A stretch of 64,000 bases of DNA from Alisma plantago-aquatica (taxonomy: Eukaryota > Streptophyta > Magnoliopsida > Alismatales > Alismataceae). The notes beneath the pieces are model-generated. The model saw nothing but the letters and a program-made list of their open reading frames with translations. It made no database searches and was not told the DNA's origin. The position numbers and the translations under genes were made by a program. This document shows positions 34,244-44,205 of this stretch, piece by piece. The stretch covers positions 1,334,735,804-1,334,799,803 of the forward strand of contig OY856410.1 in assembly GCA_963693085.1 (NCBI GenBank), written 5' to 3'. Every line of letters begins with the position of its first letter. Position 1 is the stretch's first letter.

Positions 34244-35858
34244 TGATGCGATGATTTTGAGTCGCATTTATAGACCTTTTTTGATATGTATTTTGTGCTT
34301 TTATTAGTCATTTTTATGGTTAATATTGCATAATTCACCTATTTTGGCCTTTGCCATCATTTTATGTCAAATCCCCCTAGTTTTATCATTTTGATCATTA
34401 ATCATCACTTTATTATAATTCGTGTGGATTTATTTGATCTTGTCTTGGAATTTCAGGAAAAAAAAGTATCTGCTTCCGTCGATACCATCGACGGAAGTCG
34501 ATACCATCGACAAGGCCACAGGTTGCCAGCCGAAAGGAGCAGCAAAGAGTCGATACCATCGACGCTGATGTCGATGGTATCGAGACACCTTCAGGTTGCT
34601 GGCGAAGAAGCAGTCGATAGCATCGACGGAAGTCGATACCATCGACGCATGGAGGCTACAGCGTCGCTAAACGAGAAAACCGACGCTACAGAGAGGTCGA
34701 TACCATCGACACAAGTTGATGGTATCGAGATGGCTACAGGCACTCGGACGAAAAGACAAGAAGGTTGTCGCTACTACACCAGGTCGATACCATCGACCCG
34801 CGTCGATGGTATCGACGCCGGCAGATATGCGTTGGATTCAGATTGATTTCAATCAGACGGCTGGAGTTAATTGACGACCTAATTAGGGACTTATACCTAA
34901 TGACGGCCGCCCAAACAAGAGGGGGATCGAATTTGCCATTGCACAAGTGTCGAGGAAAGAGAGAAAGGAGAACGGAGGCCAGAAGTTCATACCTGTCGAT
35001 CCGGACGCTGCCAAAGACGAATTTCACCACCGAGAGGCGGGAAAGCTCGTGTTCTACGCAAAGGATCAACCGGTTCTCCTCCGTTCAGGGGTTTTCCATT
35101 TTATTCACGTTTTTCATATGATTTCCCCTATTTCTACCATGTATTTGTGCGAGATGAACATGCGGGGCTAATCCCCTCCATCTTTAGGACCGGGAGTAGC
35201 CCGGGAATGCATTGTATGACAGTTTTATATTAATAATTCATATTTTCTCTCTTACATCCGTGGTATGATTTCGTTTTCTCCATATATTGTTATGCTTGAT
35301 CACCATAATAATAACCTAATGCCCTTAATCACTTCGACAGAAGGATTAACGGTTGAAAAGAGACGAAACCTACATTAATCGATAAATCCCTTGACAAAGG
35401 AGGTGTAAAATTAATGGTGGAAACTGAGAGATCGTTCGTAATGCACTTAGTTTAGGGGATAGATTACTACGACGGTGGAATCAACCTAAACCTAAGTAGT
35501 GAATTACACCATGACAGTGGGTAATTCTGTTTTCAGGCCACTACCCGGATGGAGAGAGAAGATTGAGAAATTATATGAAACTTAATACAATGATAACCCG
35601 CGGTGAAACCGCAATCCTAAAGATACTCTTTTGAATTGATTAAATTAACATTTAATCGATTGGTTGTTTTGTTTTATTTTTACTTTCTTTTAATTTTGAC
35701 AACAAACCCCAATTTGTTATTCGGCTTAGCTGATCGCAAATAGTTAGTAGGAGTCTCCAATAATTTAGTGTATTCCCTGTGTTCGACTCGGGCCTCACAA
35801 AGGCCTGTACTACTCGACGCGTATACTTGCATTTTAGCGCGTAGTAAAATATACGTCA
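34244..35858 (+). repeat. Element C 3' LTR, 1615 bp
   Basis: The LTR pairs with 22897-24511 and ends in ATACGTCA before the GATGG duplication. Hairpin words are better preserved here than in the 5' LTR (for example 34548-34577 has the consensus where the 5' copy is mutated). Confidence 0.95.
34478..34816. repeat. Hairpin array in C 3' LTR
   Basis: The same ten word positions as in the 5' LTR, offset by 11347. Perfect pairs include 34783/34802 with a 4-base loop. Confidence 0.92.
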
Positions 35859-36654
35859 GATGGCTCAAAATAGTTGTCCTACAGCCACACCATGAGGCAA
35901 CCTCCAAATAAGGACCATGGTCCCTTAGTGAGAGCATTGACATGATCACCTTTATTGGAGAATTGTAGAATTTAGTGAGTTCAAATAGATCCATCCTTCT
36001 TGAAGGTCTCCACAGGAGTTTCAGTAGCTCGTCCATTATAAGAAACCCCACAGATATGTCGATAAGTTTGGTTATAACAACATATTTGTAAGGCTTGCTC
36101 AAAATCTCTTCTGCTTTGGGAGCTAAAAATTTTTTAGGAATGCCTCTATCGTGTACCAATTCAATATCTTCTAGGTCAATGATTTCCTCTAGTTCATCTT
36201 CAATAAAATATGGGTCTACTAAGCCTCCTTTATTAGATCTGATCACAACTTGTGTGAAGGTTTTCATTGTCTGTAGTGGATCATTGTCCGCCAAGAATGG
36301 GTTGCCTCATTCGTGTTTCTCTTCTCAATACCGTATTCAGATGAATCTATCTTCATACTGATCATTTACTCATCGACGGGTGATGAGGATTCCCCTCACA
36401 GGCCTACGTATGTTAGATTTAGAACAAGCTCCGTCAAATGTTTGTGGGAGCCTCTTTCTCCCTTCCTTGGAGACGGTGTGTGTCTCCTGTCTTTTGAACC
36501 TTCAATATTCATTGGTTTAGTCTTTGTGCTTTTGGCTGCCTTACTATTTCTTTCCTTGCTTAGCTTTCCGCCATCACCATCTAGGGTTTCCCATTTTGTT
36601 TACCAATTGTCGTCGCCGCCTTGCCCCTATTCCCCATGACACCCTTATATACAT
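35859..36654 (-). pseudogene. LINE 5' region and ORF1 N-terminal part (DUF4283)
   Basis: The minus strand from 36294 gives MADNDPLQTMKTFTQVV..., then ...GIPKKFLAPKAEEILSKPYKYVVITKL, the start of a DUF4283 domain as in LINE ORF1 proteins. Near 35900 the phrase GPWSLFGGCLMVWL*DNYFEPSNDILEHI crosses the C insertion point and rejoins the frame at 22896. Earlier in-frame pieces (MNIEGSKDRRHTPSPRKGERG, about 36510-36450) suggest ORF1 began further upstream, with stops since acquired. The 5' end of the LINE is placed at 36654 by the candidate target duplication tttggattt. Confidence 0.75.
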
Positions 36655-36660
36655 TTTGGA

Positions 36661-36945
36661 TTTGAATGAATGTACATATTGTGACAGTGGTGGTGAAACC
36701 CAATTCCACCCAGGTGTTTCCATTCATTGATAACTAGAACCTTAATCTAGCTCTTTTCATTCTTGCAACCTTAGTTAATTAAACCAACTCAAATCTTGTG
36801 ATAAATACTAGTTCATTATAAGTTACTTCGAGTAGATAATTCATTAAAATGTTGGCATTTGAGTTCGATCCTGAACTAAACCACAATAAGATCTATTTGC
36901 TTGCGGGTGATGATTGTTGCACATAGTCTAGGTAAAGTCTAGGAG
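36661..36945 (+). repeat. Element P LTR, second part
   Basis: The sequence resumes the P LTR after the LINE. It ends in a phrase typical of Athila LTR ends (tgagttcgatcctgaac...ttgcttgcgggtgatgattg). It breaks at AGGAG, the D target site, and continues at 47569 with tttcacacca. Confidence 0.5.
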
Positions 36946-39900
36946 TGTTATGACCCATTTCAAGTTTAACCAGTAAGCACCATGATAACAACATCATTAA
37001 GTTAATTTGGAATAGTTAAGTGCTCATGTGGTGATTAGTGCATCATCAAGTTAATCAAGCTAGGTTAAGTGCTTAAGATGCGATTAGTGTTTTGATTAGC
37101 TGAGACAAGCTAATCAACATGATTTCTCACTTCGAGGTTGTAGTTGTTTCTGTGCTTGAAAGTTTGCATCAGAAATCACCTTAATTGGACTTTCGACGCG
37201 GGAGTTACGGTATTTTTAAGAAGTCCTGGACTTGGATGCAATTTTACCAATAATTGATTGGCTTAAGTGGGTCGGCTACTTGTTTTTTTTTCTTCCTTAT
37301 CACTTCTTCCCGATAGAACTAGGAACCACAGAAGCGGCGCCCAAGCAGCAGGCTACTCGTTTGCAGCAGAGGAGAAAAGAAGGGGTGATTTCTTTCTCAA
37401 GCCCTAGCTTTGAATCAGCAACATCTACTCCTCCACCATCCTCCCTTCTTCTTCCTTGCCCTACCCGCAACCCCAAAACCCTAGGGCGGCGCCCCTTTGC
37501 CACTGCGCCAGCAGCAGCATCGGCAGAGCCGCGGCCAAGAAGTAGGCGCCGGCTAGAGTTCAGTTTGGTGCGGCTAGCATCTTCAATCAACGGCGTTAAG
37601 CTCGTCCTTGAGGTCCTAGCAGGGATCCGTAGCTCCTAGCTAGCTTCCCCGCCTAAAACGACACCCCAACCAGCAGGGCGCCGGCCGACCTGCAAAGCTA
37701 CGCCAGCAAGCAAGCAGCAACGCAGGGGCAAAAGCCGATTAGGGCTTGGGAAGGGTCGTTTCAGCGATGCTTTACTCCTCCACTATCTCTTCATCTTCAA
37801 TTTCGGCCCAATCATCAGATAGGGTATAGCCCCGTGTAGCTGCGGCCCGCAACAACAATACCTACGCAAAGCAGCTTACCAGGGGCTGCCATGGAGTGGC
37901 CAACATCCTGCCATTGGTCAAGGTTTCTCTAAACCACAAGGAAGGCTATACTCTGTCGTACCTCCGCCCGAGAATGGACGACGACTTGAAGTCTGTGGAC
38001 ATGTAATGACAACACTATCAGTAATCCATGGGACCAATTCTATAGCTTCTTCAACGACACCAAGGACTGTGACCTTCTGACTTGGTGTGGCCCGACAAAG
38101 TTACCTCCAGTGTTCTCTTGTCCAATCACTAAGGTCTTTGATTGGCTCCAGCCATGAAGCCTAGACTCTAACCCGCAGCTTCCAGTCCTCAATCAGCACC
38201 CAACTGAGCAATTCCAAAGTTGAAAATGATCTCGTGAAATAGGCCTCTAGACGCAATTCCAGACGAACCTGGACAGTTCGAAACGCGGTGAGTAGGATTT
38301 CATTCATTTATCATTAAATAACTCAGGCGTTTGAATATTTTCTGTTTTGTGCGCAAATTACGCTGATAACAGACGTTATCAGGCGTAGGGCGGCGTTTGG
38401 CGTCGCCCGACTTTTTTATTTCATAAATTGCTTCTAGACGCTGTTATATGATTAAATTTAGCAATTGATCAGTGTGGATTGAATCGGTAGATTTATATGG
38501 TTCATTGGAACCTAAATTGCTTATTTGAATGTTGAAATTAGAAATTCATGTCTAAAAATGGTATGGATTGGGTATGAACCCAGACAATAAGGATTTCTGA
38601 TAAATTATCAGATGTACGATTTTAAAGTTGATATGAATAAATAAAATATGCAATAAAACCCTAAATTGCATATATCTTTTGACGTTAATATGTGTAAATT
38701 GATATTTACATGAGATGGCACATTTCTGTGAAATATTACCAGAAATTCTCAAGTATTGTTAATAAATTGTATTGTGATATGTAATTAACTCTTAATTGAG
38801 TAAAGTGATGTACAAACTAGGATTTGGATTAATGTGCATGTTTTTCGACAATTTTAGAGAATTGATAATTGTTGAGTATGATTCTCATATGTGAAGTAAA
38901 TTTCTTTAATTTGTGCAATAAGATTAATTGTTGAGTATGATTCTCATATGTGAAGTAAATTTCTTTAATTTGTGCAATAAGATGTTCAATTGCGTAAATT
39001 CGCTATGTATGTGCCAAATTGAAATAAGTTGGGTTATTTATGCATTTTTAAATTGTCTGAATGCATGGTATAAGAATTTCTCAGAAATTACAATGATTTG
39101 AAATATATTGCTCTGTCGGTTTAGAATGACAGTGTATTGTGATCTGATATGAAATCAATAAATGTGAATTTCCTGTTTAAATGTTTATATATTAACCAGT
39201 TAATAGACTTGGGTGCCCTAACACCGTAGAACCCCTTTGACAGATCTGCTTCTTAGGGGTGAAACTCGTGTTGCAACATTATCCGTGCGGAGTCATGGAG
39301 ACACGAGGACAGAGAGGCAGTGTCCAACAACAATGCGTGCGATGTCACGGTGGCACTGGAGAAAAATTGGGGGTTATTGCAACAAGATCCGTGCGGAGTC
39401 ATGGAGGTAACCCCGTGAGACTCTCCGCCTGTGTACTCAGGTTAGAAGAGGAGTCTAGAGCACTCGGAGTAGTGCATTGAGGCCGGAGAGCCTGTAGGCC
39501 GGAGAGCCTGTGGTCCTGTGGCAGAGCAGGGCTGGCGTCAAACTTAGCATTTCCCAGGTGTGTCGCTAAGTCTTGTACGGTGAGATCGTAGTTCGCTACG
39601 GATCTTTATATATAGAGTACACTGCATATGATTAGGGCATAATAATAATAATATAAAAATGTAATCATATAGGAACATAGTAAATTTAATATGTTAAGAG
39701 ATTTGCACTGCTGTATCAATTCTCTATAATTGTTTATTTGTTTAAATTATCTGATGTTGCATATAAATGAAATTGTTATCTGTAAATCTGCTATGTCATT
39801 AGAACTGCCCTGCTTGTACTGTATTTATGTTTATTTCAATTCTATAAAACTGATGAGTTGTTTAGTGATAGCTAAATGAAAGGCTATTCACTGAGCGAGT

Positions 39901-40340
39901 AGGCTCATACCTCTACTCAAAACATTTTCAGGTCAGCATCAGCATCAGGAATCGGAAGGATCGTTTCATCCTAACGCCTAGTCTGTAGAAGGTTTGTAGT
40001 TAGTCTAGTTAGAGGTCTCTTAGTCTTTCCCCTCGATCCTTGGGACATGGTGTGGGTGAGAGAGAGAGTGTGTATGTGGAATGTGTATAAAGATGTAAAT
40101 TAACTGTTATGTTTACTTTCTGTTAAACAATGTTACATGTTGTAAACTCTGTTTACATACTCTAGCCAGTTTAATTAAAATGCTTCCGCAATAGTTTATT
40201 TTGTTTTAGTTTACAGTAGTAATCCGGATATCTTTACGAGGTTTTAAATAGAAAAGGTTCTCAGTGATTTGTTATGTGATAATCCCTCCGTCGCGCCCTA
40301 ATCTCGTGATTAGTGGTTAGTGTGAGATCGGGGTGTGACA
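36946..40340 (+). repeat. Element D 5' LTR, 3395 bp
   Basis: The LTR is complete with TG...CA ends. A GC-rich block (37320-37900) is followed by AT-rich DNA. It includes a 59-bp tandem duplication (38867-38985), a 16-bp doublet (ggccggagagcctgta, from 39481), and a TATA-like tttatatata at 39605-39614. The 135-codon ORF at 37232-37639 is disrupted in the other LTR and is not called a gene. Confidence 0.92.
38867..38985. repeat. 59-bp tandem duplication in D LTR
   Basis: Two adjacent copies beginning aattgttgagtatgattctc are 59 bp apart. Both LTRs have it (second LTR from about 46095), so it predates the insertion. Confidence 0.9.
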
Positions 40341-40344
40341 GTTT

Positions 40345-40356
40345 TGGTATCAGAGC
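40345..40356 (+). other. Element D primer binding site (tRNA-iMet)
   Basis: TGGTATCAGAGC lies four bases (GTTT) after the LTR end. Confidence 0.92.
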
Positions 40357-42239
40357 ATAGGTTGAGTAAATGGTTACTCTAAGTCAAGGTCAGGGGACGA
40401 TAAGAGACCAATAGGATTAAGGTTTAAGAGTTTTTCTTCTGTCTGTAATTTTCTAACAGGAAGTGTTCTGTTATACTATTACAGATGACAGGAAAAGGAT
40501 GTGGTCGTGATAACCAAGTAAAGAGTTTAAGTTGAGTCGTTAAGAATCATTAAGGTCAAAAGATAAAGTTATAAGTGAGACGGATAATAAGTGATGTGTT
40601 TTAGCTCTGGAAGGTCTGAGTGTTTAGATACCCTGGCCAGGTGTCTGAATACTTAGATTGACCAGTATCAAGCTACTCTGTCTGTTCTTATCTGGATGCC
40701 CTGGCCAGGTATGCAGAGGAAGGATAGGCTAGAGAGAAACCCTAGAAATCTTAGGATTATGAGATAAGAGACTAATGTATGAATAAGAGATTACATATAA
40801 GATGCGATTCAACTCTTGTCTATTATTGCTTATTTGATTTAAAGATCACTAGAAATGCTTTTATATGCATGAAATTAGATTTTTCAATTTGTAAAGTAAA
40901 TATGATTCTTTTATATTGTTGTGTCATGAAGTGAATTGTTTAATGTTTGTTTTCTTTGTATTAAAGTAGACCCGAAATTATGTATAAATGAGTTTGCCCT
41001 AAGTGGATATTCTTTCCACATGTTTAAGATTAATAGGGGTTGATTAGTCTCAAGTAGCTCTTGGCTTCAGGACTACAGGTTCGGCCTGGTCCGGCTGGCA
41101 GGATGCGTCACTGGGATCTAATGACTCCTATTTACAGTAAAATAAGAATAGACTCTGGTTGAATTAGACCCGTAACATAGTGAGAATGTATATACACTAG
41201 GATTTTTTAATTATGATAAGAAGTCTAAGTGTTCTTTTGTCTTGAGAGTTAGGGTTTGAGAAGCATAGACCCTAATCGGCCCAAAATAGGGTTTTGATGA
41301 TACATAAACACAAAATTTGATAAGTAAAGTGTCTCAGTAAATGATTTTTAGTATTTTATGTGTAACTCTGATTTAGCTCAAATTTGGATATGATTTGGAT
41401 ATATAAAATTTAAACAACATTGGAAAATATCAGAATTTTTGAAGAATGTTCTGACTTGTTTATCGGCCGAGTTTCAAACTCGACCGATCACATTTTTTTT
41501 GAATGATATAGTAGTGTAGTAATTGAATTTTATCTTTTTATTGGTATATCCAATTGATCTCAAATTTTAACTGTGCTTGAAAATCACAATTTTAGACACT
41601 CTATTAAATTGACATAATTTTTGGATGACTTTTGATCTCTACAGTGAGGGTGTCGGCCGAGTTTACAACTCAAACGAATCTGCTGCAGACTGCAATATAG
41701 CAGTGCACTGTTTGATTTTTAATTATTTATTGGTAATTAGAAATGATCTCAAATTTTTACTGGAGGTCTGAAACTTCATTAGGTATAACATATAAAATTT
41801 ACAGAATTTTTGGAGCTTCTTTTAGCTATTTAATAAACGAATTACAGAAACTACTGTGAAAACTGAATTTTCAGCCAGCATAATTAAAGTTGAGTGATGG
41901 GTTAATATGCTATTGACCCAAGCAGCTCAAATTGATCTATATGATCGATCACACACGCAATAATGCTATGATACTGATATGAACCAAACCCTAGAATGAT
42001 TAGAGTTGTGGTAGTTTAAGGGATATCACTAGTGATTTAATCTTGAATACTAGCATCTCTATACAATAAGACCTTGAGATTTGATCTATATAAAGTAAAC
42101 TAGCATTGATAGTGATCTAGAGTTTTGAGGTAGATAATCTGAACGGTACATGAGCAACATGTAATGACTTAGAGAAAAGAGTAAGACATAAACTTGAAAT
42201 GTAACAATAAGAAAGTAGCATAGAAAGCGGAGTATTATC
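40357..42239 (+). other. Element D leader with A-family leader and LTR fragments
   Basis: 40605-40740 matches the leader of A (reverse complement of ~2940-3070). 41030-41130 matches an A LTR segment (reverse complement of ~4030-4110). About 41255-41790 matches the beginning of the A LTR (reverse complement of ~1690-2190 and 7470-7960) almost base for base in places, including a TCGAG hairpin at 41463-41487. No gag could be recognised. 41800-42239 has no clear match. Confidence 0.75.
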
Positions 42240-43320
42240 CGATATATGATCTGAAGATAGTTGATGTAGTTCATGTTTTTAAGACATGGCGTCACTATCT
42301 TTATGATGTGACAATAGATTACCACCCTGATAAAGAGAATGTGGTGAATGATGCTTTCAGCAGAAAGTCAAGTTCAACAGTTAATGCATTCTCTATGGCA
42401 GGTTTCAATAGAGACCTGTTAATAGAAATGTGGAGGTTGAACTTAGACTTAGGGGTGACAACACAAAGTGGTTTGATTGTATAAATGCAAATCAAGCCTA
42501 TTTATTTCGATCAGATCAAGGAACTACCATAGGGTGATAGTAAGTTAAACCAGATCATGCATGACATGATAGGAGGAAAAGAGACCAGATTTTAAGTTTT
42601 AAGATGATAAGGTGTTGTATTAGCATGACATATTGTGTGTACCTCGAGATAGTGAGTTGAAAGAAAAGATTCTAATGGAAGCGCATGTATTGATGTATGC
42701 TATGCTTTCAGGAAAACACTAAGATGTATATGAATCTCAAGGAGTTGAAACAGATGGTCAGATAGGCAGAAGGATGTAGCTGAGTACGTGGTTAGAAGTA
42801 GTGTGTGCCTGTAGGTTAAGGCTGAACCCTAGAAATCTACAGCTACCTTGTAATCTTTTTCTATGCCTGAATGGGAATGGGAATTTATCACAATGGATTT
42901 TGTGGTAAGATTACCCAGGACACCTAGAGGTTGTAATTTGATATGAATGATTGTGGATAGACTAATTTAGTCTGCTCGCTTTCTTCATATTAAGTCAACC
43001 TTTGATGTCTCGAAACTTGACTAAGATATACATGGATGAAATAGTTAGATTGCCTGGTAATCCAGTTTCAATCATATCATATTGAGATCCTAAGTTCACA
43101 TCTAGGTTGTGGAAACAGTTGCATCGTGCTTCGGGCACAAAGTTAAGATTCAGTACAACATTTTCATCCGCAGACGGATGGTCAGTCTGAGAGGACCATT
43201 CAGACTCTTAAGGACATGTTGAGAGCATGTGTTATGCATCTCAGTGGAAGTTGGGAAGAACATTTAAGTCTTATAGAGTTTGCTTAGTGAGAATGTTGAG
43301 TTTAGAAATACACAACTGAT
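42240..43320 (+). pseudogene. pol: Element D pol remnant: RNase H end and integrase
   Basis: Disjointed frames give a phrase like LRHYLYDVTIDYHPDKENVVNDAFSRKS (about 42285-42370), the end of RNase H in chromoviruses. Next comes a decayed zinc-finger region (MYMNLKELKQMV, about 42725), then integrase core phrases EWEWEFITMDFVV.LPRTPRGCN (about 42868-42940) and MIVDRLI*SARFL (about 42945-42985). Stops and shifts occur every few dozen codons. RT and gag are absent or unrecognisable. The frame ends near 43320, where LTR-like sequence begins. Confidence 0.75.
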
Positions 43321-43990
43321 AATGGTTCGGTTTGAATATAAACCCAGGAAATACAAATTTGGTAAACCATTAGGTGCATGATTTCAAGATAGTAAGATAG
43401 CATTAAAATATGCAAATAAATCTAGTTGCATGCTTCCTGTTATGTTAATGTGTATGACCTAACAATTACATGAATTCAGTATGTATGTGCCAAAATTGAT
43501 TTGAGTTTGGAATATTTATGAATTTTTAATCTGCCTGCATGCATGATATAAATATTACTCAGTAATTACAATGATTTTGAATATACTGCTCTGCCAGTTC
43601 TAGAATGATACTGTATTGTGATTTGAACTGCAATCAAACAGATGAGATAATGGAAACCCTAAGAGTAGGGTGTTGCCATGTGACTAGTGAATGAGATAAC
43701 CCTAAGAGTAGGGTGTTGGCATGTGATGAATGAATAAGGCAAATGAAACCCTAAGGATAGGGTGTACGATGAATCAAGTATTTTGATATCAATTTTCATT
43801 ATGAGATGTGATGATGTTTAACAGTTAAATTGCATGATTTTATTTTAGTACCAAATTGACATGCATTCTGTTTATTTAAGAATTTTAGTTTGTCTGCATA
43901 TATACTATAATAATTTCTCGGTAATTACCGTGAATTGAGATACTGTTATAACAGTTCTACAAAGACAATGTATTGTGGTTTGATCTGGGA
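43321..43990 (+). repeat. Two decayed copies of D-LTR middle sequence inside the pol region
   Basis: 43320-43640 resembles the D LTR around 38565-39160 (shared: ...gtatgtgccaaa..ttga, tgcatg..ataa..atttctcag.aattaca, agaatgacagtgtattgtgat). 43840-43990 repeats the second half of that segment again. Between them are three tandem copies of ccctaagagtagggtg with spacers (43653-43780). These are older LTR-derived insertions or rearrangements. Confidence 0.7.
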
Positions 43991-44001
43991 TCAGATCAGA
44001 T

Positions 44002-44190
44002 GTGTCCCATGTTGAGGGACCAATACCGATAGTTGATCAGTGGATCAAGAAACTCAAGAATCGTGATATACCATTAGTGAAAGTTCTGTGGAGAAATCTT
44101 AACCTAGAAGAAGCTATGTGGGAACACGAGTCAGAGATGAGTAACAAGTTTCCTTTCTCTTTTAGGAATTTCGGGAAGAAATTCTTGTAA
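44002..44190 (+). pseudogene. Element D polyprotein C-terminus (chromovirus tail)
   Basis: A 62-codon frame includes IPLVKVLWRNLNLEEAMWE and ends NFGKKFL. It matches the well-known end of Tekay/Del polyproteins (VLW...VEEATWE...F.DEIL), which contains the chromodomain-like tail. It directly precedes the polypurine tract (ggggtggggggaga, 44191-44204). It is the best-preserved coding piece of D, but has no start or upstream frame. Confidence 0.8.
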
Positions 44191-44205
44191 GGGGTGGGGG
44201 GAGAT

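Larger units (their letters stand above)
22897..35858 (+). mobile_element. Element C: Athila-type Ty3/gypsy retrotransposon, TSD GATGG
   Basis: Both LTRs are exactly 1615 bp (22897-24511 and 34244-35858), with outer ends TGATG... and ...ACGTCA. GATGG flanks both sides (22892-22896, 35859-35863). The interior has a tRNA-Asp primer site, gag, protease, RT/RNase H, integrase, a hairpin-array spacer, ORF3, and polypurine tracts. All four reading regions carry stops, but the order and lengths are complete, so it is a fairly recent copy that has decayed in place. Element F is a second copy of the same family. Confidence 0.95.

Noticed and set aside
37232..37639. 135-codon ORF in the D LTR as a captured gene
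   Set aside because: The equivalent in the 3' LTR has an in-frame TAG and a 36-bp loss; no recognised domain. Kept only as a composition anomaly.
40605..40740. Repeated 'ccctggccaggt' phrase as a regulatory iteron of D
   Set aside because: The same phrase is present, diverged, in the leader of A, so shared ancestry of leaders explains it; no regular spacing was seen.
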